From the NCBI RefSeq assembly GCF_947623445.1, contig NC_135240.1:26474001-26538000 (forward strand): a DNA stretch of 64,000 bases, in the 5' to 3' direction. This DNA comes from Clavelina lepadiformis (Eukaryota > Chordata > Ascidiacea > Aplousobranchia > Clavelinidae). Below, in pieces: positions 35,501-47,291 of this stretch. Both the position numbers and the translations under genes were made by a program. Every line of letters begins with the position of its first letter. Position 1 is the stretch's first letter. The notes below the pieces were generated by a model. The model had not been told where the DNA came from and did no database searches. It saw nothing but the letters and a program-made list of their open reading frames with translations.

Positions 35501-38500
35501 GTTGGACATCCTGAAATGTCATATTTGTGAACTTTGAACTGGCAGGGGCTGGGGCAGTGGAACTTCCAAAACCTGAAGATAACCATGCAACAAACACATT
35601 GTTACTGAAGGCATAATTTTTAGATAATGTGTATTATTTGCTGAGCATACGGTCTTCATGTCTGGTAACAAATCTAGTATTGGTTACATGATACTACAAC
35701 GAACCAAATAATTTCAACAACATCCATAACAGCATGCATGATACTTTTAACACTTTGTTACACTTCATGACAGTTACAAGAAGTATAAAATTAATAATGA
35801 AAACAAATTTTCAAAATTTTCTGTTCGAACTCACCAACACTTGATTGAGATTTTGACCTATTCAAGCTGAGAGTGGCTGCCGGTTTATATGCCGGTGACT
35901 GGTTGGGATCATTTCGTGATTGCGTCTCCGCTGTGATCCCAGACGAAGCAAGCCGACTTCCAACAGAGTCACCTGCAAGACGGCTCCCAACATTCGATGA
36001 CCCGACTATGAAGGTCTGGTCGCCTAGAACATGAAGACGATAAGAAATGAAACGTAACGTTACATTTGGTTATCTTACATTGTAGAAAATTGAAAAATGT
36101 TAACATAGTTTTTTGCATTATCCAAATGAACAGCTGACACTGTTAAAGTTAAAATGTTTGTGTTCATAGAAATATGGGATTCCATTGAGAACCATCGTAA
36201 CAAAAATATGATTCATTTGGCCAAATAAAACACTTACATTGGATCTGACCCTTTTTATTGAGCAAACAGCCAGGCTGTAATTGACCGTGGCCATTTATCA
36301 AAGTACCAGGCATTCTGTATAAGATCGAAATATTTTAAGCCACCTTTTCTACTCACTAAAGGAAGTAAAGCGATGGCGCTAAATAAACATGAAGTCTTTT
36401 ACAGAATAAACACAGACTGCCTAGAGTGGAGCCCTTAAAGGCAACAGTCTTAACAACTATTTTCACAGCGAGCTTCTATCTCTTCTCCTTAAACTATAAA
36501 ATTATAGAAATTCCTGGGACTGGTTTTAATGATTGGTCACTACAACTAGATTTAACACGTCACAAATGCATCTATGAGCAACACTTCAGTTTATGAGGTA
36601 AATGTATTGACTTAATACTTGTAGGACTAACTGAAAAGAGGATTTGATGTACATAGATAATAAGTATCTAAACAGGAAAGGGATATGGTTGCACATGGCA
36701 CGACTCTTAAAATTCTTAATCTGCTGAGAAATGCGCGTTCGATGAAAATATATTCCTTCAGTTGCTTGCCTATCTTTTTTCGAAACAAACCGTATGAACA
36801 TGTCAAGCGTGTGACTACACAGACACAGGAAGTTGTAGGGACTGTTCAACTGCTGTCAACCTATTTTATCTTGTACAATGCAGTGATGTATACGTACACT
36901 ACAAAGGACAAATTATACAATATGTTAGGACAAATAGTATCTAGCATCTGCAAGCTTTATTCCAATCATTAATTATCTGACTCATTTCACGCAAAACAGC
37001 TGAGTGATCTTAGCATTATCACGGAGTGAAATGTAATGGAAGCTGACGAACATTAATGTTCCACTTATCTCAAAACCTGTTTAAAATTGTTTGTAACAAA
37101 ACCCTCCATGCTTATATCTTCATGACCACTTCTGAAGAGTAAGTTAAAATACAAGCATTGAGATCACAGAAAAAGTAACATTTTGATTCTAACAAAACCA
37201 CTTGAAGCAACAAACCGAACAGATCGAGAGAGCAGCACGGCTAGCGATATTGAGTCATAACACAACCTACCAACTCTCCCCTGGCCAGCTTTCCGCCAAG
37301 GACGGCTCTGATAATCGTTCATTTGCATCATCTTCATGCAGCTGTTGGGTTTCCACAGGAAAGAGTAATTATTTACAAACTTTCAGGAAGGCGTATGGCA
37401 CTTCAGCTTTCAATTTCGTTAAACTATGTTAGCTCCTAACCATACCAGCATGGAAAACATGTGCAGAATTAAATCGAGTTTGCCCAGTAAACAAATTTCA
37501 AAGTAGTGTAAACAAACAGAGTTGTACACATGTCTGCTGTCAACTGTTATTATGGTACAACACTAATCTGCCAGAGTCAGATAATAGCTAGGTCAGGTAA
37601 AGCATAGAAGCTTTTACAGGAAGGGTAAATGTTTTATTACACACATTTTAAGGAACCAGCTACTTCACACTAACAGAAAAAAATTATATATGAGTGAAAT
37701 GTAAAAACTGAAAAAAACTTACATACTAATTATTTTCTTCATTTTTTTGAACATATGCTACAATTATAAACGTGGAAAGTACAATAATACAAGCATTCTG
37801 AGACGTAAGAACTTAATTACACGTAGTGAAACCTGCCTGTCTCTACCTGTGCCAAAATACTTATTTGGCCACGTGTGTTAACTCCTTTTAAACCTGCATT
37901 CAATTCAAGTTACGTCACTTGAACAAACAGAAGTGATCTCGAGGCTATTTCATATTTACTTAAGAAAAGTAAAGAGAGATAGTAAAGTAGTGCTACTAAG
38001 CATGCTATAACCTTAGCCTGCCATGACAACTAAATCTAAAGAAGATGTTACTACAACAGACCACAAGCAACGTGCAAGTTTTGTGTGAAACGCCTGAGGC
38101 AAAAAATAAAAGCAGACGTTTTGTGTGGGATAACAGAGAAAAACAATTGAAGACGACACCGTATGACCATCCACCATGACAATACGTCATACAGCTAACA
38201 TCATCATCAACACATACGCAATGACGGGTAATGGTTCAAGAGCACTCAATCATAACATGAGGTACGCTTTTATGCGTGACGAAATCAATACCAACAGGAT
38301 ATGTTAACATATTTTTTAGTTAACAGCATAGCACAGCAAGCAGGTTACTCATGAGGAAACAAGAGAAGAGAAGAGAAGGAATGTGTATTCAATTTAATTT
38401 AAAATTTATATCAACCTTTATCTATTTACAGAGTCTTTAATACTTAAAACAGAGAACTTAGGACATTTGTTTGAATAATAATTTACTGACATAACATATT

Positions 38501-40274
38501 TAATAACATATACTTGGATACTCTTTTTTAATAGATTTCTACAGAACTACAAGCTCTTAGCAATTTGGATTAAATTCTTAATCAAAGGTTTATTTTTCCT
38601 ATGTATAGTCCTAAAATACCCTGCTCGGACTATTAAATACAATGCTCAGTGCACATCTGAAAGGTTAGTAACAACATGTAGCTTGCAGAAGGTGAAACTA
38701 TCGTCTCTATAAAACAGTTCTAGCGACAATTCTAGCGTCATACCATGCCACCTTCATCTATCATTTGAAGGGTTGAAAATGTAAACTGTAACAATGAAAC
38801 AGGGAAAAAATGGGGACTGCACACCAAACCACAAGCTTGGAATAAGACCCATTTCTCCTTTCCTGTGATAGTGTATTGAATTCACCCTTTGTGACATCAT
38901 GTGATTTGTGTTTGGATATCATATTATCAGATAATGTCATTTTATTGAATAGCCTCATTTCAAGTGGTGGTTACTAAACGTAACTTATTTTAACTGCTAA
39001 CTGACACTTTAATTGGTGAGAAATAAGACTAATTTTCTTGCTTCTTATTATGCCAAAAGGCAACCATTTTCAAACACCGAATATATATGTACTAGTAAAT
39101 AATTCTAAATGGGCACAACAATACATTAATCTCTATATAAAGTATATTGTGATCTGATAGGTTGAATTCAAATATCTGTTTAGATATTTATGATATATTG
39201 TTACATAATTTTTGCTACTTTTGTTTTCTTTTTAAGTTTTACATCTTTTGGACATAATTATCTTTAGAAATTCATAAAAACATGTTATGTAAGTCCTTAA
39301 ATATCTGAAACATACCGATCTTTGAAAAGATACATTTTTGTTAAGCGTAGAATTTCAAACTAATATGTTCTGTTTTTGGACATATCTAGTATATATCATA
39401 TGTGTCAAGATTTATAAAAAGTTGAGCTGCAACAAGTATTTATATCCACTGATAAGAGTGGAAACAGTAAAAAGTAAACAGTCGTGTAAACGTCGTGGAA
39501 TAAGTAAACAGTCGTGGAGCATTATCGTTATTGTTACAATACTTACTTTTCCTATTTTCTTACTGTAAAATATATATACGGCGCAAGTTTTATATTTTTT
39601 ACCGAACTGTTAAGTTTTACTATCAGTCATACAGCATCCAAAAAATGGGTTTAAACATTTGGAGCAACTCTCAAAACATATATTAATATTACCTGAAGAC
39701 ATACGGCACCATAAAATTTCTACTAAAAACTGGTACTCAACGAATACAGAATAAAAATTAATAGCTTAGAAAATTTTAAAAACCAAGCCAATTTTCAAAT
39801 TCTATTTATTACAAAAAATGTGTACAGAATGTTATATTCTGAATTCAGGTAATAAAATATGCAAATTAATAATATTTAACACGCACATTTATATATTTAT
39901 GTAACATTATATATATATACATAATGAAATAATAATGTTATGTAAATTAAACTTACCAGTTTGCGACTGTGATGAAGGGTAAGAATCATCTAATTGTCCA
40001 TCCTATGAAGAACAACAAATTGAAGTAGCAGTATTTACAACTGCAACTAATATTGTTTCAGTGCATAATATCTTTAATCTTGTAATTTTTATAGATTAAA
40101 TAATCTGCAATAAGCTTGCTAAATTATTACCTGAGTTTCTCGATCATCTTCCAAGTTGTTTTCACCTCCATTTTCATGACGATGACCGTTTGTTTCCTTT
40201 TCATATGCTTCATCGTTAAGAGATATTTCACTGGTAGCCGCAGCTATTTCAGTTCCATTTAAAATTTCAGTCAT
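32552..40274 (-). CDS. ARFIP: Arfaptin (BAR-domain Arf/Arl1/Rac effector)
   Basis: Arfaptins bind GTP-loaded Arl1/Arf and Rac at the trans-Golgi through a crescent-shaped BAR (AH) dimer and help form secretory carriers. Nine coding exons with matching phases: 40131-40274, 39957-40002, 35835-36023, 35445-35572, 35059-35159, 33698-33818, 33317-33474, 32966-33140, 32552-32692. They give exactly 401 codons including the stop. The N-terminal 165 residues are Ser/Asn-rich and poorly conserved (start MTEILNG, like vertebrate MTDGIL). The AH/BAR part starts at [16 protein letters not shown] and includes [25 protein letters not shown] and [19 protein letters not shown], all hallmark arfaptin strings. 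The length, 400 residues, is slightly above human ARFIP1/2. One gene probably represents both vertebrate paralogues. The intron between 33818 and 35059 carries a Tigger-like element, and an alternative first exon lies at 36238-36313. Confidence 0.95.
33958..34872. mobile_element. Tigger-like (pogo) non-autonomous element in an arfaptin intron
   Basis: A 915-bp element flanked by TA at 33956-33957 and 34873-34874. The left end CAGTGAGACCTCGTTAATCC is matched by the inverted right end, with one difference near the tip (GTGGGACC against GTGAGACC). This is very like the CAGTG...CCGGA termini of Tigger elements. Further GTCGGATAGCGGGG-type blocks lie inside the right end. No transposase is left. 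An internal segment at about 34140-34260 looks tRNA-like on the minus strand. Confidence 0.85.
36238..36313 (-). CDS. ARFIP: Alternative first coding exon of arfaptin
   Basis: It opens with ATG at 36313 and encodes [20 protein letters not shown] and a few more residues, ending CAAT followed by a good donor GTAAGT. It ends in phase 1, the same as exon 2 (39957-40002), so it joins the exon at 35835-36023 in frame. If spliced after exon 2 it would meet a stop at once. The likely reading is therefore an alternative start exon with its own promoter, giving a shorter N-terminus. Confidence 0.55.
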
Positions 40275-43200
40275 GATTAACAATTAGTCTTTAGTTTTTT
40301 CAAACAATATTTGATAATGATAGGCGGAAACTATATGTCCTTTATAAGCCTGTGGATTATATATTGTATGTACGTAAAACATTTTTCATCCGTATCGACA
40401 AGTATACATTAGGGCTAATGAAGCATCCAGTCATTAACCTAACATATTCAATTCACATATAAGACATATTATAACAAATATTATATATCTAGAAATTTTA
40501 GAAAAAGAAATTTTCTTATAGAAATATTTTATACTGACACTGGTTTAACAAAAAACAAGACTAGATTTTTTCCACTAAATCGGCTTATTGGTTAAAAATG
40601 CGGCAATTGGGTATCGCAACCGACTTAGTCTGATGTCCATTACCATAGAATCGCCCCATATGGACGGCCTTTCATCTAATTAGTAATTACTGTTAACCAG
40701 ACATATATAAGATACATATAGGCTATAGGGAAAATTATCTTTTGACATTAAAAACAATTTTAGTTCCTTGCTATTATTTTGCCGTTTTATAAGCATGGAC
40801 CTAGTTCTACATGTTACACTGAACAATAAATTGGTAAAAAGAAAGAAGGATAAAAAAATTTGTGTACACACCAGGGTGCATTCCATGTGAGCTAATTCAT
40901 GTCTTGCTTACTGGTGGAATTGTTATTTTACGACGATAAAATGGCTAGCATTTTATTTTTCATTCCTCCATGGACAATGACAAAAAATAAACAACACAAT
41001 ACAAAAACAATGGCAACTTCAAATTCACTTTGCTCTTCCGTTTTCTTTTGTTTAAACGAAAAAAGAGCACAGTGTCTCCATTGAAGATTGAAATTGACAT
41101 AACGTTTTTTGGCGGCTTGGTGCAATTGTGCTGTTGTGGTGTACACCAAACTGACTTTGGGTGTACGCATCACACATAATGCACCCTAGCGTACACGTTC
41201 GCCGGACGGAAGAGCATTTTTTGCCAAGATCTCAGGTGCGCAGAAGCAAAATTCTGGTGTACACTGCGACTCATGGATCAGGGTGGACAAAAATCTCGGA
41301 TGTGCCATACTCTGCGGTCTGGACATTGTGAATCCCCTACATGCATGCAGCTGCCACACTTTCCCGCAGTTTCCATTAGTCTTCCATTAGTCTCTAGTCT
41401 CTAGCCTACTCTAGATGGTCTATGGGCAGCAGGCAATCAACGAAAAGTTTCAAAAAGTGTCTTGAAAGCAAAATCAACGCGACTACAATAACTGATAAGC
41501 AGACAGGCGTATAAACAAAACCTTGCTCGAAATAAAATAAATAAGCTTATTCTTATTTCGTGCTTTTGTATGTTAATCCATGGATTGCAGTGCCATAACT
41601 CTTCCTAATTTTTCAATCCCGATTGGTCATTGTCACTCCCAAGTCCCAAACTAAACGCCAACAAAATGTTCACAAGACGTTACAAAGTTCATAGACATCT
41701 TCTAAACCTATTTTCTTATCCACAGATTGTTTTTTCTGAAACGATGTTTCAGTCTGAATCGTCAATTAATCACCCTGGAAATTGGATTAAATTTCATTAT
41801 TTATTATAACGTAATATATAATATTACAAAAACAGATGCACCATAGATAACGAAACTTTAATTCTATGCCGCATACTTTATGCATACTTTATGGATACTG
41901 TACTTTATGCCTGTTGCGTTCTTTAACTTGACCGCTAGAGGACAGCAGGCCACCACGTTTATTTGCCGAGAAAAAGGTCTTGCACTCTTCATTTCTGACA
42001 GTTTGTATTTTGCAATACTCCTTGTATTGTTTGTATTTCAGAAATGGAAGCACAGTGCATGAAGACGCTCCTTAGAGACGCTTCTCCACAACCAGTTATG
42101 CCTGCGTTTCGGAACATGTTGTATGTCGATGAAATATATTAAATTTAGCTTCAGATGTCATTAGGAACAACTGAACAATAGCTTATAAGTTTTCACAAAA
42201 TGTCCCCTTTGCGCTATTCTAGCTAGTAGCCACAAAACCTTTACTTCTGTGTGCCAAAATTCTTAAGTTTGTAGTGCCTTTGTATCACATACATATGGGC
42301 AAATACCATGTGGGCACTTTGTCATTCAACACGATTTCAATAAAATAGGCCAAGTTTATTTTCCTTGCGGTACAGCCTACTACTATTCAGCTGGCAATCT
42401 GCATCTTAGCCCAAGTCTTTCAATTTCACTCAGTGCTAACAAAAAGATATGAACTGTCACTTTAAAACAACTTCTCAGAGCGGAGTGTCGAACTGGAACC
42501 AAACCTGAATCTTTAAACTAGTTTGAGCGGAAATTTTTACACCCGAATCTAAACAAGAAGCCGAACCGTACAATTATAAGAGTTTAACTCGTCTCGTTTG
42601 CTAAGTAGGCCTTACAGTAACCTCTAAGTACTACTAAATACTTCTTTTAAATATTATTAAAACCCTGTTTCCGATTATTGCGGTATGTTCAAATGCAACT
42701 CTAAACTGATAAATAGTAACCCCTAATAAAATTGCTTGATTTAATAGTAGTGCCACTACCTAGTACCTTCTACAACTACAAAATCATGACAGACGTTAAG
42801 TTGTGCAAAGATTCTAGTACAACATCATACACTTCTCTATTAGCGCCGTTCTTACCACATTGCAGTTCTACACCCTGTTTTAAAATCAACATTTGTTAAT
42901 TTGTTGTTTCCAAAACGCTAAAAATATTTAAAGTAATGGAAAAGAATAAGTAAGCCTATTGCTTAATTACATCAAAATAAGACTAAAAAGTCAGAGTTCG
43001 CAATCCGTCGGAACAGCGCCGTTTTGCCATCATGGAATGAGCTGGAGATTGGCCATCACCGAATTAAACATTCATTTGAGATGTTATGCAAGTGATGTCT
43101 GTTTGTAAAAAATGATTGTAAACTATATATGTTGCTGTTTTTTTTTAATTTTAACTAGCATGGTAGCTTAATAAGTTCAACTCGAAACTTTGACAAAAAA

Positions 43201-43815
43201 CTAGCAAAAGCAAAACAATTTAAAAATTTCATTTCTTAAACAGAATAGGCTACTTTTTTCTTGATCAAAGATAAGTTGCCTATGAATTAAAAGTGATGTT
43301 GAATGAACGAACATGAATAAGTGATGATGAAATTCAACTATGAATAGACGAAGAATGATTTATTAAGGAATTATTTGCGCATCTGTAATTGGTTATAAGC
43401 TTAGTAAAATTAGAGCACAAACCAAACGGATTAATCATCTCAATGGTAAATTTTTGTGTTCAATAATAGCTTATGGGCAAGGTTTAATGTTATAGCCTAT
43501 ACAAGGGCGGTTTAGGGTCAAGTCAAATACGGTAGCCTGTGAGCTATCGGAAATACTTATAATATAACGCATAAAGTGAAATGTTTTATGATGAGGAGTG
43601 ATAAACATGATATTTTTTCCACTCAACAGTTTCAACAAACTTAAATTTAATCAATTCTTTCCTGTTGCCTAATATAGCCCAGTTATACCTTAAAATATTT
43701 GCCCAAATTTGGAGAACAAGTTTTTGAGTGACATTGGTAACAGGCAAATAATCTTGTTAAAAGGCGGTAAGTCGACAGACAAACGAACACGCATGAAAAC
43801 ACGGCCTCATTGTCT
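40275..43815. other. Intergenic DNA upstream of arfaptin
   Basis: AT-rich stretch with the presumed arfaptin promoter at its left edge. Small frames at 40680-41173 overlap on both strands and show no family motif. No repeat structure or RNA gene was recognised. Confidence 0.4.
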
Positions 43816-44265
43816 TTATGTAAACAGTATGTCTTCTAAATTGTTTGAAGGTTCTGGGTTAAATTCTTTCAAGATTGGTTTTTCAACGTCACAATCTTGT
43901 TCCTCGCAAAATTCGTCCATATCGTAAACGATTTTATTGTCGGGGCCAGAATCGGAAACTGCTTTTGTCTTTAGCAGAGCTTCGTTGATTGCCGCTTGAT
44001 GTCTTTTGTTTGTTTGAATGACGTAAAAAGACAACAAGATAATGCATAAAGCAATAAATATCTCCCCAGAGACGTAAAAGATTTGAAAAGAAGAAAGATT
44101 CCCAAACCACGCCTTCTTCTCAGCAGACTTTAACTTCTCTTCCAACTTGTTCAAAACTTCCATCTTTTTAAGGAGATCTTCTTTCGTTATTTCCTTTTTT
44201 CTACCACAGGAAGGGTTTACTGCTGCAGCTGATGACTTCTTTCGAAGACGACCCTTAGGTGACAT
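43816..44265 (-). CDS. Small single-pass membrane protein, unknown family
   Basis: Not recognised. The frame is open from 44361, but the ATG at 44265 (MSPKGRLRKKSSAAA) is the likelier start, giving 149 residues; the 32 residues before it have no protein-like character. Layout: basic Ser/Ala-rich start, a charged helix with coiled-coil character (KEDLLKKMEVLNKLEEKLKS, about 31-50), a hydrophobic segment (FYVSGEIFIALCIILLSFYV, about 66-85), a short basic stretch, then an acidic tail (YDMDEFCEEQDCDVEKP). Positive charges before and after the membrane segment leave topology open. It is intronless as read, though the first part could also be the end of a spliced gene. It stands alone, about 3.5 kb from arfaptin and 3 kb from the TNF-receptor-like gene. 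Confidence 0.55.
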   Translation of the reverse strand: MSPKGRLRKKSSAAAVNPSCGRKKEITKEDLLKKMEVLNKLEEKLKSAEKKAWFGNLSSFQIFYVSGEIFIALCIILLSFYVIQTNKRHQAAINEALLKTKAVSDSGPDNKIVYDMDEFCEEQDCDVEKPILKEFNPEPSNNLEDILFT

Positions 44266-44373
44266 TTCTCCTGTATGTTTGCAACAGATTCGGTTCAGTT
44301 GTGTAGTTTCTAGGCCTATATTGTGCCTGTCTGTGCGATGGCTGATATCCGTTGTATACAATTATGTAACTTA

Positions 44374-45587
44374 GAAGGCTGAATAGATTAGGCCTATTCC
44401 CTTAACAGTAGCCTGTTTATGATAAATAATACTAAACAATTTTCTATAACAGTAACTATGAGTAGTGTTTGTGCTCTTATTACAGTAAACTCTACATTTA
44501 CTGTAAACCGAAACATAACTCAGAGCAGCTGTAGTACACATAACTCTTTCTCAACAAAACTCAGCCTTGCTAACTATACAATCAAGTTAGCGATGGATTG
44601 TTGGCTACGAATGAGATATAAGCAAGCGGCGAGCAATATGGGTTAAACATTAACTCTTTTTCTGAACTTACAGTTTTCCGCTTATATACATATCACCTTG
44701 CCCAAATGTGCTTTGTACATATCCTACACGCGTGTAGGCTACTCTAATACGCTTTAAGTAGGCTATATAGTGTTTTAAAGCAGTAGCAGGTTATCCGATA
44801 TCACAACATAGTAAGAAGTGTCTAGAAAGTCTGAGCTTCTTGATGGCCCACCTCAAAAATCTATCGACTCCTAACGATTATAAAGTGAACACACAGATTG
44901 CTCATAATTTGCAAGTTTATGTTTTAATCTTGGAATTGGTGCTGCATTTAAAAATAATTTACGTATTTACGTACTTTGATCGATTAGGATACATTTGAAA
45001 AAACTGTTTATTATTTTGAATGAATTAGTTTTGGACATAAAAGTTTTTAAATAAACTGAAATCAACCTAAATTGCCAAGTAAAATAAGATGGAATTTAAC
45101 GCATTACTGTCCTTTTGTGGTAAAATATACAAATAATTTACGCCACCAGAGGAAAATTTTACCTAAATTTTACAACGGGTGCACACTGCACACCACAGTA
45201 TTTTACACCGCGGCCTACGTACAGTATACAATAAAGCCTATGTGCAGTATACAGTACACAGCAGAACAGAATTTGCTAAATCAAATTTTTAAATTAAGTT
45301 GGAAATCAGAAAAAAGCTGGATACACCCCAAGAAGCCTGATTTCAGAGAGATATTTTTACAAGATAAATTGAAACAACAAAAAGACATCAATAAGTATTA
45401 TTTAAACCACAAAACAACCACTAATTATAAATTTATTATTGTAAATGTAAAAATTAAAGAAACGCGTTTTTTCAAATTTATTGTAAGTTATTTTATTGTT
45501 GTATACGTTATCGTTATTTTATGTTTCACTTTACTTTAGCATAGAACATTTTTTCCAGCGTAACGTCAAGAAATCAAGAAATCAAGA

Positions 45588-45618
<31 letters not shown>

Positions 45619-47291
45619 TACAATCAACAAATCTGGAAGCGCTTCAAAACGTTGCGGATGCTTCAGTTTTTCTGCTGATTTAAAATTTACAGTCGATATT
45701 TTCTTATTTATTTAATTTGTTTTTGTGTTTTCTCGCACAGCAATCCACTTCTTATCTTCACCTTATCACGTTGGGAATATTTGGTTTTGTTTATTAGTGC
45801 ATATATCAAGTTTTAAGCTGCGTAACATCCGTACAGCAGGTATTTGCTACAAAAGGTAAATTCTCTTAACAAATGGGTTTCACCTGCGGCTTTGAAGGCA
45901 AAAACATAACAAAATATCTTCATTCAAATTCTACATATTTTTGTCACAACGTCACACCTCATTGAAGCTTTTTCTCACTAGTCGTAAGAAATCTCCCTTT
46001 ATCGGAAGTTCTGAGAAATGCTGATTCATCTTCCGTACATTTCTAAAAAGAACTTTGGTTGCGTCGACTACGCAAGACGTTGTCGGAAAACATTGACCTT
46101 TGCCGAAAATATTTCGCTTTGTTCTGTAATTCGACTATAACGTGGGCGTAAGAAGTAGAGCGGATTATTATCGTATCGAATCATGCTTGAGCAGTATCAG
46201 TTCACGACCACGTGAATAGTTTGCAGAGCAAAAACTTGTCAAGTCTCCCCATCAAGGATATTTTTAACGCACTATATGCATGTCTAGTGTGTCGTTTTAC
46301 ACAGAAAATTATAGAAGTAAGTTTCGACGCCCATGATATTTATAGATAATTGAAGGTTCGACGCCTTCTTGGCTCAACAAATTTGATCGTTTCAGTACAA
46401 AGTAATGAAGTAAGTGAAGATACATCACGTGGTCGCAAAAGCCATTACTCTGCCGAGCTTAGAGTTAATACAACCTGCAAAGAAAAAGCTTTGACTTGCT
46501 TCCATTACGGCTAATTAAAATTCGAGTGCTGCTTGTTCTCTCTGGTCGAAACGAAGCAGCAAATCGATCCCCATTTTGACGTCACTGCATTAGAAGGTGA
46601 TTAATTGAGAAAAATACCAAAAAATCCTTGACACTTTCCCGAGAGATGTGTGAGTATGACGTCACTGAAACTTGTAGCGAGTACGGAAAATGCAATCTGT
46701 ATTCTACATTCACTTTTAACGTAGCATTTGAATCCATGTAGTTACTCGAGATCGTAACGACGTAATAAGAAAAAGAAAAAAAGGAGAACGAGAGAGACAA
46801 GAAAGGTGAACTAACCTTTAAAAACCAACTCAGTGAAACACAACTCGCATCTTGAGGTCAAATCTACTCGACATAAAGCAGCTGTAAGGAAGATGCGAGC
46901 TGTCATATCTTGCACAAGTGCTGTCAATTTTGTTCCCACCACTGCAACATGTAAAAGCCATTTACTAAAACCAAAATACAAATTGACTGGAGCGATAGCG
47001 TGCTAGCGTGACAAACTTAACGCAAGTGATTTGTTGCAAAAGCAATGTCATATGGATCGAGCTTAAAGACTAAGGAAAATCTTACCATATTTGGAAGCAA
47101 GGGTGAAGTTCGAAGGAAAGTTATTTAAAATGCTGCCACAAACACATTGCAATGATAGCCTGTTAAAAATTCTTTTTTGCGTTATTTGCACATATTTCAC
47201 AGGCCCCGTTTAACATTTTTGACAGAAGTTTGCAGCGTAGTAGTATTTTTAATCAGTATTATTAGTGCATAGTTATCAGTGTGCAATAACA
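44374..47291. other. Intergenic DNA upstream of the TNF-receptor-like gene
   Basis: It holds a 155-codon plus-strand frame at 45072-45539 (Lys/Tyr/Ile-rich, hydrophobic end) that I consider doubtful, and an ATCA simple repeat at 45567-45619. Two TGACGTCA palindromes, at 46577 and 46657, lie 0.6-0.7 kb before the first exon of the receptor-like gene and might be promoter elements. Confidence 0.4.
45567..45619. repeat. AATC/ATCA microsatellite
   Basis: Three TCAAGAAA-type units run into about eight perfect ATCA units, a simple tandem repeat. Confidence 0.9.

Noticed and set aside
32552..40274. First thought to be a nucleoporin because of the Ser/Gly/Ala-rich N-terminal exons
   Set aside because: The downstream exons match arfaptin in order and phase, with [12 protein letters not shown] and KTMEDTL, so the nucleoporin idea was dropped.
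40680..41173. Overlapping small frames with hydrophobic runs
   Set aside because: Both strands are open by chance in low-complexity AT-rich DNA. No signal peptide plus mature domain is recognisable.
45072..45539. 155-codon plus-strand frame with hydrophobic end
   Set aside because: The composition is that of AT-rich noise (Lys, Ile, Tyr, Asn). It has no domain and no splice partners, so it was left out as a gene.
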